Positions 8,108 to 17,115 are shown, counted from the first letter of the stretch. The stretch is DNA of 64,000 nt from Paraclostridium tenue (GCF_015668515.1 NZ_JADPFO010000001.1:1204823-1268822), one strand, 5' to 3'. The notes: generated by a model from the sequence alone, not told the origin. Made by a program: numbers and translations.

Positions 8108-8527
8108 ATGAAAATTAATGAATGTGTATTTTGCAAAATAATAAAAAAAGAAGCTCCTTCGCATATTATTTATGAAGACAAAGAAATATGTTGCTTTTTA
8201 GATATAGACCCAATAAACGAAGGTCATGTACTGATAGTTCCTAAAAAACATATACATAACATAGATGAAGTAGATGATAAAATACTACTTAAGATTCTAA
8301 ATCTTTCAAAAAAGCTTACAAAAGTATTTAAAAAAACTTACAACTGTGACGGCTATACCATTATGCAAAATGGCGGAATCTTTACTGACTTTGGACACTA
8401 CCACATGCACATATTCCCAAGATACAAAAATGATAAATTTGGATGGACTTGCAAAGAACTTACAAACCCTGAAAGTCTTGAAAATGTAAAAGAAAAACTA
8501 CAAGTAGAGTTAAAATCAATAAAATAG
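8108..8527 (+). CDS. HIT family nucleotide hydrolase or transferase
   Basis: A protein of 139 residues. The histidine triad GHYHMHIFPR is intact near residue 98, and the zinc-type CVFCKII motif begins the protein, as in the bacterial Hit/HINT group. These enzymes cleave nucleoside phosphoramidates or dinucleoside polyphosphates through a histidine-AMP intermediate. AAGGA stands nine bases before ATG 8108, so that codon is preferred to GTG 8102. It is a single gene followed by a terminator at 8528. The exact substrate is unknown. Confidence 0.9.
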   Translation: MKINECVFCKIIKKEAPSHIIYEDKEICCFLDIDPINEGHVLIVPKKHIHNIDEVDDKILLKILNLSKKLTKVFKKTYNCDGYTIMQNGGIFTDFGHYHMHIFPRYKNDKFGWTCKELTNPESLENVKEKLQVELKSIK

Positions 8528-8572
8528 AAAAATAGTTATATAATTTATATTAAATTAATAACTATTTTTTTA
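8528..8572 (+). terminator. Terminator after the HIT gene
   Basis: AAAAATAGTTAT pairs with ATAACTATTTTT across an AT-rich loop, ending in a run of T. Confidence 0.7.
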
Positions 8573-8578
8573 GATATT

Positions 8579-8613
8579 ATAAAAGCACCTATACTACTTC
8601 AAGATGCTTTTAT
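8579..8613 (-). terminator. Weak terminator of the coiled-coil gene
   Basis: ATAAAAGCA (8579-8587) pairs with TGCTTTTAT (8605-8613), just downstream of the minus-strand gene ending at 8621. Confidence 0.45.
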
Positions 8614-8620
8614 AATAGTA

Positions 8621-9208
8621 TTAATTTGTTGTAATATATTTATCATCTGGAACAAATTTTACAGTAACACGACTTAAATCTATTTTAGTTCCTTCTTTTA
8701 ATTCTACATTTTGTTGCTCTCTTTGATAGAAATTCGAATCTCCAATAGTTCCCATTATTAAATTTACCTTAAAATTTGAAGATTGAACATTTCCTCCACC
8801 TTTTACAGCAAATAAGTCATATACTCCTTCTGGAATATCTGTACCTACCAAATAAGTGCCATTACCCAATGTAACACTTTTTGCATCTAATTCAGCTTGT
8901 CTTTTCTCTTCTTCTTGATTTTTCTTTTCTTGAGCTAATCTTTCTTGTTCTATTTTATTCTCTTCTTCTTTTTTAGCCGTTTCTATTTTCATAGCCTCTT
9001 TTTCCGCCTCATTCATCTTAAAATATGGTTCAGCAGAAGCAAGTTTTGTATTTAAACTCTCTATTTCTGCCTCTTTATCTTTTACATCATTCTCTAATTT
9101 TAAAATCTTATCCTCCAGTCCATCATGTTCTCTAACTGCACACATTGGTACTATTAAGTTTGCTAAAAATATACCTATTGCTACTACAATAATTGATTTA
9201 AATTTCAT
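8621..9208 (-). CDS. Membrane-anchored coiled-coil protein with a C-terminal beta domain
   Basis: A protein of 195 residues. An N-terminal hydrophobic segment (about 4-23) acts as a signal or anchor. Residues 30-110 form a charged coiled coil (LENDVKDKEAEIESLNTKL, then many EEE/KK). The C-terminal part has LGNGTYLVGTDIPEGVYDL, a motif seen in many exported proteins of Firmicutes with the pattern GTY-VG-DIP-G-Y. The role of that domain is unknown to me. Single gene, divergent from nothing in particular, behind an AGGAGG ribosome site. Confidence 0.75.
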   Translation of the reverse strand: MKFKSIIVVAIGIFLANLIVPMCAVREHDGLEDKILKLENDVKDKEAEIESLNTKLASAEPYFKMNEAEKEAMKIETAKKEEENKIEQERLAQEKKNQEEEKRQAELDAKSVTLGNGTYLVGTDIPEGVYDLFAVKGGGNVQSSNFKVNLIMGTIGDSNFYQREQQNVELKEGTKIDLSRVTVKFVPDDKYITTN

Positions 9209-9424
9209 AAATCCTCCTAAATTTTATAAATGTATAATATCAAAACCCATTATATATTATGTCTTTTGTCGAATTTAGCAATATTGTGCAATTTTTGTAA
9301 TTTTTCTTATTTTATTGTATATTCTTAAATAAAAATAATTATTTTAATAAAAAAGTATACCTAATGTAATTATTTCAATAGGTACACTCTTTTTATTATC
9401 CTAACTATTATTATTTTTGATGAA
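9209..9424. other. Non-coding gap with an orphan hairpin
   Basis: AT-rich DNA without an ORF that I would support. A terminator-like hairpin at 9351-9395 (AGTATACCTA with TAGGTACACT, then TTTTTATTA) has no obvious plus-strand gene in front of it. Confidence 0.4.
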
Positions 9425-9490
9425 CTAATATAAAATTTTTCGTTTTTTCTTATTAATCAGTATTGCCTCTATAAAAATAAATATCTTTAT
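9425..9490 (-). pseudogene. Remnant of a paralogue of the gene at 3864
   Basis: In the minus frame ending with the stop at 9425-9427 the last residues read FIEAILINKKKRKILY, against FIEGFVINKKKRKFLY at the end of the gene at 3864. The frame is closed by a stop just upstream, so only about 21 codons of tail remain. It is evidence of an old duplication followed by loss. Confidence 0.5.
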
Positions 9491-9550
9491 AGTCTAAAAT
9501 TTAATCTAGGTTTTAATCCACTGCAATTATTAACTTTTTAACTTATTTGA

Positions 9551-9663
9551 TTAAAAGGGCGAAGGCATGAGATTTAGAGTTTGTTGAAGTAACACTTAAA
9601 AATCAACCTTTGGTCTTTGTGTGGATGAAATGATTCTAAATCTCATACCGAAGCCCCTTTTAA
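9551..9663 (-). other. Structured element A, directly after a stop codon
   Basis: Outer stem TTAAAAGGGC (9551-9560) with GCCCCTTTTAA (9653-9663); inner stem ATGAGATTTAGA (9567-9578) with TCTAAATCTCAT (9635-9646); a small third stem ACAC (9592-9595) with GTGT (9619-9622). Internal loops GCGAAGG, TTGAAGTAACA and GTGTGGATGAAA match those of element B at 21694 although the stems differ in sequence. It begins at the stop codon of the minus-strand gene 9660-9890. No coding frame is credible. RNA, terminator or mobile DNA hairpin are all possible. Confidence 0.55.
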
Positions 9664-9890
9664 ACAGCCTTATCATTAAACAAACTTATTCCTGATAACA
9701 AACATATTGCCCCGGAAAGAAATAATTTTAGCCAATTCATAGAAAGCCAAAACTCACCCCCAAGTACTACATCAGGAGACGTATTAAATTCATCAACATA
9801 AATTGCTAAATTCCAAAATAGTTTAAGCGATATTATTAAGCAAATAAAACTTAATACAAATATACTTATTTTTAAAGTTTTTTCTTTCAT
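9660..9890 (-). CDS. Small membrane protein of unknown function
   Basis: A protein of 76 residues with two membrane segments (about 7-29 and 52-69), joined by an outside loop with DEFNTSPDVVLGGEFWLSMNW. A GGGGTAG ribosome site stands seven bases before the ATG. I do not recognise a family. The stop codon is inside the outer stem of structured element A, so the end of this mRNA and that structure are linked. Confidence 0.65.
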   Translation of the reverse strand: MKEKTLKISIFVLSFICLIISLKLFWNLAIYVDEFNTSPDVVLGGEFWLSMNWLKLFLSGAICLLSGISLFNDKAV

Positions 9891-10064
9891 ATTCTCTACC
9901 CCATTTCATTTATAAATTAGATTTTTAAAAATGCCCTACAATAATTATAAATTATAAGAGCATATAATTTAAAGAAAATTCCAAAAAAAGGAGGAATTTT
10001 AACTATATACAAAGAATAAAAACCATTAAAGCTCTATAAAAATACAAAAATGGGGGATGAAAAA

Positions 10065-11834
10065 TTGTATAAACTAGACATTCGTGAAGATTTTTACCTA
10101 AATGATGAAAAGGTAAAAATAATATCAGGTGCTCTACACTACTTTAGAGTAGTACCTGAATACTGGGCTGATAGACTTGAAAAGCTAAAAGCCCTTGGAT
10201 GTAACACAGTAGAAACCTACATACCATGGAACTTCCACGAAGTAAAAGAAGGTGTATTTGAATTTGAAGGTGCAAAAGACATAGCAAAATTTACTAAACT
10301 AGCTGGAGACCTTGGACTTTATGTAATTTTAAGACCTAGCCCATATATCTGTGCAGAATGGGAATTTGGTGGACTTCCAGCATGGCTTTTAAAACACCCT
10401 AATATTCGTGTTAGAAGTAACTGCGAAATTTTCTTAAATGCTGTCGACAAATACTACAAAGAATTATTTAAAATTATCTATCCGTTACAATCAACTCAAG
10501 GTGGACCTGTCATAATGATGCAAATTGAAAACGAATACGGCTCCTTTGGAAATAACAAAACTTATTTAAAAAACTTAAAAAATATGATGATTAAATATGG
10601 CTGTGAAGTACCTTTATTTACATCTGATGGTGCTTGGAGAGAAGTTTTAGAAGCAGGAACTATACTAGATGAAGACATTTTACCAACAGTAAACTTTGGC
10701 TCTCGTACAAAGGAACAATTTGGTTATTTTTCAGAATTTTTAAAACAAAAAAATATAAAAAGACCTTTAATGTGTATGGAATTTTGGCTTGGTTGGTTTA
10801 GTAACTGGGGAGATGAATTTAAAAGAAGAGATGCAGATGATGCAGCTAATGAATTAAAACAAATACTTGATATGGGTCATGTTAACTTTTATATGTATCA
10901 TGGTGGAACAAACTTTGGATTTTACAATGGTTGTTGCTATCGTGATGAAATACGTCCACAAACTACAAACTATGACTATGATGCTTTGTTAAATGAACAT
11001 GGTGAATTTACTGATAAATATTATAAATTTAAAGAAGTAATAAAAAATTACACTGACATCCCTGAAGTTAAGTTTAGCACAGTTATAAATAAAGTTTCTT
11101 ACAATGATATAAAACTTAAAAACAAAGTTAGCTTATTCTCTACTTTAGACAAACTTGCAAAACCTATATACAGCGAAGAAACATTAAATATGGAAGCTCT
11201 TGACCAAAATTACGGTTATATACTATACCGTTCTAATATTGGTAAAAGAAATGACTTAGAAAGATTTAAATTAGTTGGAATGGATGATAGAGCTCAAGTA
11301 TTTATAAATGAAAATTATCACTCTACTTTATACAAAGAAAAGTTTGTAAGCCAAAATCAAACTCTATCTTTAGATAAAGAAGATGATAACATACTAGATA
11401 TTTTAGTTGAAAATGTTGGAAGAATAAATTATAGCCCTAACTTGCTTTCACCAACTCAAAGAAAAGGTATAAAAGGTGGAGTTATGATTGATATACATCT
11501 TCATATGGGATGGGATCATTACTGCTTAGAACTTGATAACATAGATAAGGTTGATTTTAGTGGATACTATAAAGAAAACACTCCAGCCTTTTATGAATAT
11601 GAATTTGAAGCAAACGAAATTGGAGATACATTCTTAAATACAGAAGGCTTTGGAAAAGGTGTTGCATTTATAAACAACTTTAACTTAGGAAGATTTTGGG
11701 ATATAGGTCCTACTAATTATTTATATATACCTGCTCCACTAATTAAACCTGGCTTAAATAAAATAGTTATCTTTGAAACAGAAGGAAAATACAAAGATAC
11801 TATATCACTAGATGATAAACCTAATTATTTATAA
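10065..11834 (+). CDS. Glycoside hydrolase family 35 beta-galactosidase
   Basis: A protein of 589 residues with the GH35 barrel: SGALHYFRVVPEYW, ETYIPWNFHE, RPSPYICAEWEFGGLPAWL. The acid/base glutamate is in QIENEYG (about residue 150) and the nucleophile in CMEFWLGWFSNWG (about residue 230). Beta-sandwich domains follow. No signal peptide is seen, so it acts inside the cell on imported galactosides. ATG at 10050 has no ribosome site; GGGGG lies eight bases before TTG 10065, which I choose. The sugar-binding lipoprotein gene follows after 42 bases with no terminator between, suggesting an operon for galactoside use. Confidence 0.93.
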   Translation: MYKLDIREDFYLNDEKVKIISGALHYFRVVPEYWADRLEKLKALGCNTVETYIPWNFHEVKEGVFEFEGAKDIAKFTKLAGDLGLYVILRPSPYICAEWEFGGLPAWLLKHPNIRVRSNCEIFLNAVDKYYKELFKIIYPLQSTQGGPVIMMQIENEYGSFGNNKTYLKNLKNMMIKYGCEVPLFTSDGAWREVLEAGTILDEDILPTVNFGSRTKEQFGYFSEFLKQKNIKRPLMCMEFWLGWFSNWGDEFKRRDADDAANELKQILDMGHVNFYMYHGGTNFGFYNGCCYRDEIRPQTTNYDYDALLNEHGEFTDKYYKFKEVIKNYTDIPEVKFSTVINKVSYNDIKLKNKVSLFSTLDKLAKPIYSEETLNMEALDQNYGYILYRSNIGKRNDLERFKLVGMDDRAQVFINENYHSTLYKEKFVSQNQTLSLDKEDDNILDILVENVGRINYSPNLLSPTQRKGIKGGVMIDIHLHMGWDHYCLELDNIDKVDFSGYYKENTPAFYEYEFEANEIGDTFLNTEGFGKGVAFINNFNLGRFWDIGPTNYLYIPAPLIKPGLNKIVIFETEGKYKDTISLDDKPNYL

Positions 11835-11876
11835 TTTAAGTTTATATTAATTTATTATTTTGGGAGGAGATTTGCA

Positions 11877-13190
11877 ATGGTTTTAAAGAAGTTTATGAAA
11901 AAATCAATTTTAGCAAGTACTTTAATTACATCAATGTTTGCATTTACAGGGTGTAGTTCATCAGGGGATGGGGATAGTGATAAAATTTCACTAAGATACT
12001 CAATATGGGATAACACTCATAAAAAAGCAATTGAAACTTTAATAGCAAACTATGAAAAAGAAAATCCAAATGTGGATATACAACTAGAAATAATTTCAAA
12101 TGGTGATTATTGGACTAAGATGGAAACTGCTGCTGCTGGTGGTTCTGCTCCTGATATATTTTGGGTTGATGCTAGAAGATTTGGAACATATGCAAAATCA
12201 GGTATGCTTGTAGGAATGGATGATTATATAAAACAAAATAAAATTGACATGAGCCAATACTTAGAAAGTATAACAGGAATATATAATTTTGATGGAAAAC
12301 AATATGCAATGCCAAGTTTCTGGGATGATAATGTACTTTTATTGAACACAAAAATGATGGAAAAATACGGTATAGAGAAACCTAAGAAAGATTGGAACTG
12401 GCAAGAAATGCTAACTTGGTTAGAAGGTGCAAAAGCTAAATTACCAAAAGATATTTATCCATTTACTTCAAGTACAGTAGAATATACTCAACTTGGAATA
12501 TTTAACGGTGTAGCTTTAGCTGGAGGACAAATTATAAATGAAGATAAAACTAAAGCTTTAATAGATACTCCAGAAACTAAAAATGGATATAAAACTTATC
12601 TTGATTTAGTAAAAAGCGACTTACACAGTCCATTTGATGTAACTGTTGAAACAGGTGCAGGTACTTTATTTAAATCAGAAAAAGCCTTAGCTTACCAAGC
12701 AGGTTCATATTCACTTTTAACATTCTCAGATAAAGAACAAGCACAAGTTGCAGGAAACTTTGAAATATATCCAGTTCCTACTATAAAAGAAGGTGTTAAA
12801 ACTAAGTCTGTAATACATGGTGTTGGAAATGTTATATCTGCTAACTCTAAACACCCAGATGAAGCATTTAAATTTATAAACTATATGTCTAGTGAAGAAT
12901 CTATGAAAACTTATACAGAATTAGCTTTAGTTTCTCAATCTCATAAAAATGTTCAAGATTTATATGGTAAAGTAATGAAGGAAAAAACTGGTCTTGATGT
13001 AAGTGTAGTATATGATGTTGCAAAAGATGCAATGCCACTTCCAAATAGTGTTGATACAGCTAAATGGGATAAGATTATAGTTGATAATATAAGTTCATAT
13101 GTTCAAGATAAACAATCTTTTGATGATATGATAAAAAATACTCAAAAAGGTATGCAAGAAGTTTTAGATAAAGAAAATCAAGGTAAATAA
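11877..13190 (+). CDS. ABC transporter sugar-binding lipoprotein (family 1)
   Basis: A protein of 437 residues. The signal peptide ends in the lipobox FTGC, so the mature protein is lipid-anchored outside the membrane. The body matches family 1 solute-binding proteins: IWDNTHKKAIETLIANYEKENPNVDI near the start, then APDIFWVDARRFG, and a C-terminal GVGNVISANSKHPDEAFKFINYMSSEE. A GGAGG site precedes the ATG. It lies downstream of the GH35 gene, so a galactose-containing oligosaccharide is the likely ligand. No permease or ATPase gene follows; a terminator comes at once. It must therefore share membrane components encoded elsewhere. Confidence 0.93.
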   Translation: MVLKKFMKKSILASTLITSMFAFTGCSSSGDGDSDKISLRYSIWDNTHKKAIETLIANYEKENPNVDIQLEIISNGDYWTKMETAAAGGSAPDIFWVDARRFGTYAKSGMLVGMDDYIKQNKIDMSQYLESITGIYNFDGKQYAMPSFWDDNVLLLNTKMMEKYGIEKPKKDWNWQEMLTWLEGAKAKLPKDIYPFTSSTVEYTQLGIFNGVALAGGQIINEDKTKALIDTPETKNGYKTYLDLVKSDLHSPFDVTVETGAGTLFKSEKALAYQAGSYSLLTFSDKEQAQVAGNFEIYPVPTIKEGVKTKSVIHGVGNVISANSKHPDEAFKFINYMSSEESMKTYTELALVSQSHKNVQDLYGKVMKEKTGLDVSVVYDVAKDAMPLPNSVDTAKWDKIIVDNISSYVQDKQSFDDMIKNTQKGMQEVLDKENQGK

Positions 13191-13200
13191 TATTAATAAA

Positions 13201-13235
13201 AAATCCAGTAGAGTTAATCTTTACTGGATTTTTTT
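13201..13235 (+). terminator. Terminator of the GH35-lipoprotein operon
   Basis: AAATCCAGTA pairs with TTACTGGATTT, followed by a run of T. Confidence 0.85.
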
Positions 13236-13354
13236 AAACTTGCAAAACTGTAACTTTATCGTAAGCCAAATCGATAGTTTCTAAACTTAACCTAATATAA
13301 AATAAAAATATATAAACAGTAATTATTTTATAATTATATAAGGGAGATGACAAA

Positions 13355-14017
13355 ATGAAAATTTCAAAAAATAAGATAATATCATTAGTTCTAGGAGTTA
13401 CAGTTTTAGCAGGTGGTTTCTTTTCATTTAAAGCTTTTATGGGTGAAAACTATCCATATAGACTGGTTTATATATCAGAACAAGGAAATCCTAATGAAAA
13501 ATTACAAAAAGAAGCTATCAATAAAGTTTTTAAAGGTACAGATATGAAAGAAACTAACTTTGATATGCTTGAAGTAGATGATAAAGGTACTGTGGTTATT
13601 GACCAAACAGAGTACAATAAATTAGCTAAAGAGAAAAACCTTAAGGAAGTAAATCTTACAGATGATGAAACAATGATTATACCTAGATATGACGGTTTAA
13701 AGAACAAGAAATACTTAGATGAACAAAAAGAAAAAAAGGAATTTAAAGTAAAAGATATGACTTTAAAGGTAAAAGGCGTTCTTAATAATAAAATCCTAAT
13801 TACAGGCCTTTTTAAGAATCAACTTGTAGTTAGCGACAAAACTTATGATAAAATATCTAAAAACAGTAAAACACTAGACATAAGTGGGTATAACTACGAA
13901 GCTAATCCAGATATTAAAAATAAAGTTGCAAGCTTATTTAAAAATAAGTTATTCTCAATAAGTGAAGGAGATAGATTATTTTATCTAATTGGAAAAGATA
14001 ATTTAATAGAAAACTAA
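13355..14017 (+). CDS. Exported or membrane-anchored protein of unknown function
   Basis: A protein of 220 residues with one N-terminal hydrophobic segment (about 8-28); the rest is soluble and lysine-rich. Parts such as VVIDQTEYNKLAKEKNLKEVNLTDDETMIIPRY and LVVSDKTYDKI have the feel of the outside loop of FtsX-type ABC permeases, but no permease segments are present. That resemblance is my impression and unproven. AAGGGAGATG precedes the ATG. Single gene with a terminator shared with the convergent gene at 14084. Confidence 0.6.
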   Translation: MKISKNKIISLVLGVTVLAGGFFSFKAFMGENYPYRLVYISEQGNPNEKLQKEAINKVFKGTDMKETNFDMLEVDDKGTVVIDQTEYNKLAKEKNLKEVNLTDDETMIIPRYDGLKNKKYLDEQKEKKEFKVKDMTLKVKGVLNNKILITGLFKNQLVVSDKTYDKISKNSKTLDISGYNYEANPDIKNKVASLFKNKLFSISEGDRLFYLIGKDNLIEN

Positions 14018-14034
14018 TTGATATAAAAATTAAT

Positions 14035-14068
14035 AAATAACTGTACTTTAAAGTACAGTTATTTTTAT
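14035..14068. terminator. Bidirectional terminator
   Basis: AAATAACTGTACTTT (14035-14049) pairs perfectly with AAAGTACAGTTATTT (14050-14064) between convergent genes, with T-rich DNA on both sides. Confidence 0.8.
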
Positions 14069-14083
14069 ATTTATAATAAAATT

Positions 14084-14839
14084 TTATTTCACTTTGTATT
14101 TATTATATATAATTTTATAATTTAAAATCAAAGCAACTATCATAAATGGTACAAGTATTGCTAAAGTCAGACTTCCAAAATCTTCTTCTAATATTGGAAT
14201 TAGTAAAAAAGATAACCCATAACAAATCCACATAATTCCATTAGCTTTATTGTATGCCTTAACATCACTTATTTCTTCACTACTTACAGTACTTCCCGCC
14301 CAAAAATACATAGGAGTTTTTCTTTTTAATGAATATATACCTAAACAAATAAAAATAAAAGTTACTGGCATAATACTTGTGTATACAATTAGTTTATCTT
14401 TAGGTTCATATAAAAATTTTTCCTCATTAACTTTTAAATTTTCTTTAATATTATATTTATTTATTAAATCATTATGAGTTTTTACTGTTTCATTGCTTTC
14501 TTTATCATTGTATATAACCATCTTTCCTTTACTTATAATTTTTATATATGGTTTACTTTTGTTGTAAACATATACAGATGCTTTTTTATCTGTATCTACC
14601 TGACAAATTGCTCTTGTATAAGTAAAAGTATTAGTTCCATTAATTTTATTTCCAATATTAACATCTTCTAAAAGCTTAACACTTTCAATATCTTCTATTT
14701 TTATTGACTCTCCATTAATTGTTATTTTATCTTCTTTAAACTTCATTTTATGACCTGTAGTATCTATATTTAAAAATACTACCAAAAATACAGTCATAAC
14801 TATCATAATGCCTACTACTATTTTTTCAGCCTTATTCAT
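14084..14839 (-). CDS. Membrane protein with an extracytoplasmic PH-like domain
   Basis: A protein of 251 residues. One membrane segment (about 6-24) is followed by about 110 residues of beta-rich sequence (ITINGESIKIEDIESVKLLEDV...VYVYNKSKPYIKIISKGKMVIYND) resembling bacterial PH-like domains. Then a membrane segment (about 150-167), a loop with YFWAGSTVSSEEISDVKAYNKANG resembling DUF3784, and two more segments. AAAGGGAGAT precedes the ATG. No known role; it may be a stress or envelope protein. Single gene. Confidence 0.65.
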   Translation of the reverse strand: MNKAEKIVVGIMIVMTVFLVVFLNIDTTGHKMKFKEDKITINGESIKIEDIESVKLLEDVNIGNKINGTNTFTYTRAICQVDTDKKASVYVYNKSKPYIKIISKGKMVIYNDKESNETVKTHNDLINKYNIKENLKVNEEKFLYEPKDKLIVYTSIMPVTFIFICLGIYSLKRKTPMYFWAGSTVSSEEISDVKAYNKANGIMWICYGLSFLLIPILEEDFGSLTLAILVPFMIVALILNYKIIYNKYKVK

Positions 14840-14924
14840 ATAGTATCTCCCTTTATATAATATTTTTAGTATATTATATCAGTTTGACTTTAATGTATAT
14901 GTCGTTTTGTGTATTATATATAAT

Positions 14925-14958
14925 AAAAAAATGAGGAACCTATTTATTCCTCATTTTT
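14925..14958. terminator. Terminator after the Mrr-like gene
   Basis: AAAAATGAGGAA pairs with TTCCTCATTTTT, loop CCTATTTA. Confidence 0.8.
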
Positions 14959-14974
14959 CATATATCTTTTTAGT

Positions 14975-15955
14975 TTATAATTTTTCAACTACAGAAAGAT
15001 ATAAATTAGCAAATTCTCTTTCATCTATAATTTCATAGTCAATATGCTTACCTAGTTCTTTAATCATATTTTCTTTACTTTTTTCAACAGCTTCAATTAA
15101 CTCCTCTGTTAAAGTTCCAAGCATAACTAAATAAACAGTATTACTACTGTATTCTCTTAAACATCTTTCTAAATCTCTTATTGTATCTTCTACATTGATC
15201 TCTTCGCTATAATTTTTACAAATTACAGGAATTTCTATTGGTCTAGAATTTAATATAGGATTTTTAATTTCTAGTAACATATCCCAATCATCTTCAATTT
15301 CTCTAATTATAACATCAGCTCCATCTATAGCACTAAATACCTTTGAAACTAATATATCAAAATCTTTTGATTTCCAATCGTTAGCCAGCAATTTTACAAC
15401 ATCAGATACTAATTTTTCACGTGTTCTTTCAAGTTCTATTTGTAAAATAGATTTCACATTAAAATCTGGTTCTTCCCAAATTTTATGAACTATAAAATAA
15501 TTTATTTCTTCTATAGTATCTTCATTGTATATTTCATAATGACTTCCTCTTTTTGTCATATCATGTTTAAATATTTTACTATTGTAATTTGAATCTATAT
15601 TCACTTCATTGTTTGTTATAGGTTTACAATAAATTATATGATTAAAGTCATCTTGTTCTCCATCAAAATCATATATACTACCATTAACTTCAACTACTTT
15701 TACCACCATAAATTTACGAAGTGGTCTTTCTAATTGAACTATTAATATATCATCTTTTTTAAGTTTTTCTAGGATAAACTTAGCCTTTCTCCATGCTATT
15801 TTTTCTTCATCTGTTTTTTCTTCTTTATTTGCTAAAACTCTTAAATCATTCCCTTTTTTGCTCCATCCAAATCTCAATCTACCCTGTCTGATTTCATCAA
15901 TCATCCAGTCTTTTTTACCACTGTTTAAAGCTAATATTTTGTAGTAATTTCCCAT
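14975..15955 (-). CDS. Mrr-like nuclease-fold protein with an N-terminal PUA/EVE-like region
   Basis: A protein of 326 residues. The first 140 residues (SGKKDWMIDEIRQGRLRFGWS, DILIVQLERPLRKFMVVKVVE) resemble small-molecule or modified-base reader domains. Residues about 185-325 look like the restriction endonuclease-like fold of Mrr: FDILVSKVFSAIDGADVIIREIEDDWDMLLEI, then IPVICKNY in the place of the (Q/E)xK strand, then IRDLERCLREYSSNTVYLVMLG. The D-(D/E)xK set appears as D-WDMLLEI and ICK, so activity is uncertain. ATG 15955 has better spacing to AAAGGGG than ATG 15961. A modification-dependent restriction role is inference. Confidence 0.6.
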   Translation of the reverse strand: MGNYYKILALNSGKKDWMIDEIRQGRLRFGWSKKGNDLRVLANKEEKTDEEKIAWRKAKFILEKLKKDDILIVQLERPLRKFMVVKVVEVNGSIYDFDGEQDDFNHIIYCKPITNNEVNIDSNYNSKIFKHDMTKRGSHYEIYNEDTIEEINYFIVHKIWEEPDFNVKSILQIELERTREKLVSDVVKLLANDWKSKDFDILVSKVFSAIDGADVIIREIEDDWDMLLEIKNPILNSRPIEIPVICKNYSEEINVEDTIRDLERCLREYSSNTVYLVMLGTLTEELIEAVEKSKENMIKELGKHIDYEIIDEREFANLYLSVVEKL

Positions 15956-16167
15956 ATCCATATCCCCTTTTATATGTATTTCTATTTACTTATAATAATA
16001 TCACTTTATATTGATTTGAATATGGTTTTTAAAAATGTTCATTTTTTCAAAATTTTTTTATTATTATAATGATTCTCTATATATTTTTTAACAAGCTCCT
16101 TAGTTAAACTATTCTTAGTTAATATAACTTTTTATACAGTATCTATAATTATCTGTCTTCCTTGATT

Positions 16168-17037
16168 TTAACACTCTAATCTCTTTATACTATATCCCTT
16201 ATTTTCTAAATTCTTTAAAATACTATACTTTCCAAAAAAGTGATATGTACCAATAGCTGCAGCATACCTTTTATTTTCCTTAGCAAGCTTATCTATCTTA
16301 TCTGCAATATTTCTATTTCTTTCTTTGTTTATTTCGTTTTCTCCAATTGCTTCAGTTTCTAAAAAATAAGTTTCATCTCCTTTAATATAAGCGTCTACAA
16401 TATTATTAAAGTGGTTTGTAGAATTTTTAAAAATAACATCCTTACTTTCAAAATTATTTACAAAAGATTTTAAATCTTTTTCATCAGATTCCAATACCAT
16501 TGATTGTATTTTATGATTTTCTAATTCTATTACAACTTTACCCTTGGATTTATAATTGTTAATCAAAAAACCTTCCGTGCCTAATGTTTCCATGTTTGCT
16601 TCATTAGCAATCATTGCATTTACAACGTCTGAAAATCCTGAAGGAGTAAGATTTTTTACATCACCATAATTTATATCTAGTTCTTTAAGTATCTTATCAA
16701 ACTTTTCTTTTTCTTTATTTGATAATAAATCTTTTATCTCCCCTTCTTTTAAATACATTTTTTCTTTTGCATCTTTAACTACTTCCTTTTCATTATTTTT
16801 ATCTGTTACATCTACTTCAACCGCTAATGCCTCTGTTTCATTCATAATTTTATTTAATGTTTTATTCTCATAATTTACTCCACTTTTTCCAGGGTGTAGT
16901 GTTCCTATTAAATATATAGACTTTTTATCCTTACTAGCTTCCCATATAAATCCCTTAACTTTATTAGTACTTATAGCATTATAAAGTATAAATATAATAG
17001 CCAAACCTAACCCTATGCTAATAAATCTTTTTTTCAT
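16168..17037 (-). CDS. TraB/GumN family protein
   Basis: A protein of 289 residues with an N-terminal membrane anchor (about 5-23). TraB/GumN features are the early YLIGTLHPGK with EALAVEVDV and the late RNRNIADKIDKLAKENKRYAAAIGTYHFFGKYSILKNLENKGYSIKRL. The paired GTLH and GTYHFFG motifs suggest a metal-dependent hydrolase; TIKI-type relatives are proteases, but activity of bacterial members is little known. A run of six G lies twelve bases before the ATG and AGAG closer. The gap 15962-16167 upstream of the Mrr-like gene holds nothing I can name. Confidence 0.85.
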   Translation of the reverse strand: MKKRFISIGLGLAIIFILYNAISTNKVKGFIWEASKDKKSIYLIGTLHPGKSGVNYENKTLNKIMNETEALAVEVDVTDKNNEKEVVKDAKEKMYLKEGEIKDLLSNKEKEKFDKILKELDINYGDVKNLTPSGFSDVVNAMIANEANMETLGTEGFLINNYKSKGKVVIELENHKIQSMVLESDEKDLKSFVNNFESKDVIFKNSTNHFNNIVDAYIKGDETYFLETEAIGENEINKERNRNIADKIDKLAKENKRYAAAIGTYHFFGKYSILKNLENKGYSIKRLEC

Positions 17038-17115
17038 ATCTCTTTATTTCCCCCCTATTTCTTCTTATTAAATTATAAATCAAAAGAAATAGATTCTCTA
17101 TAAAAAAGTAAAATT

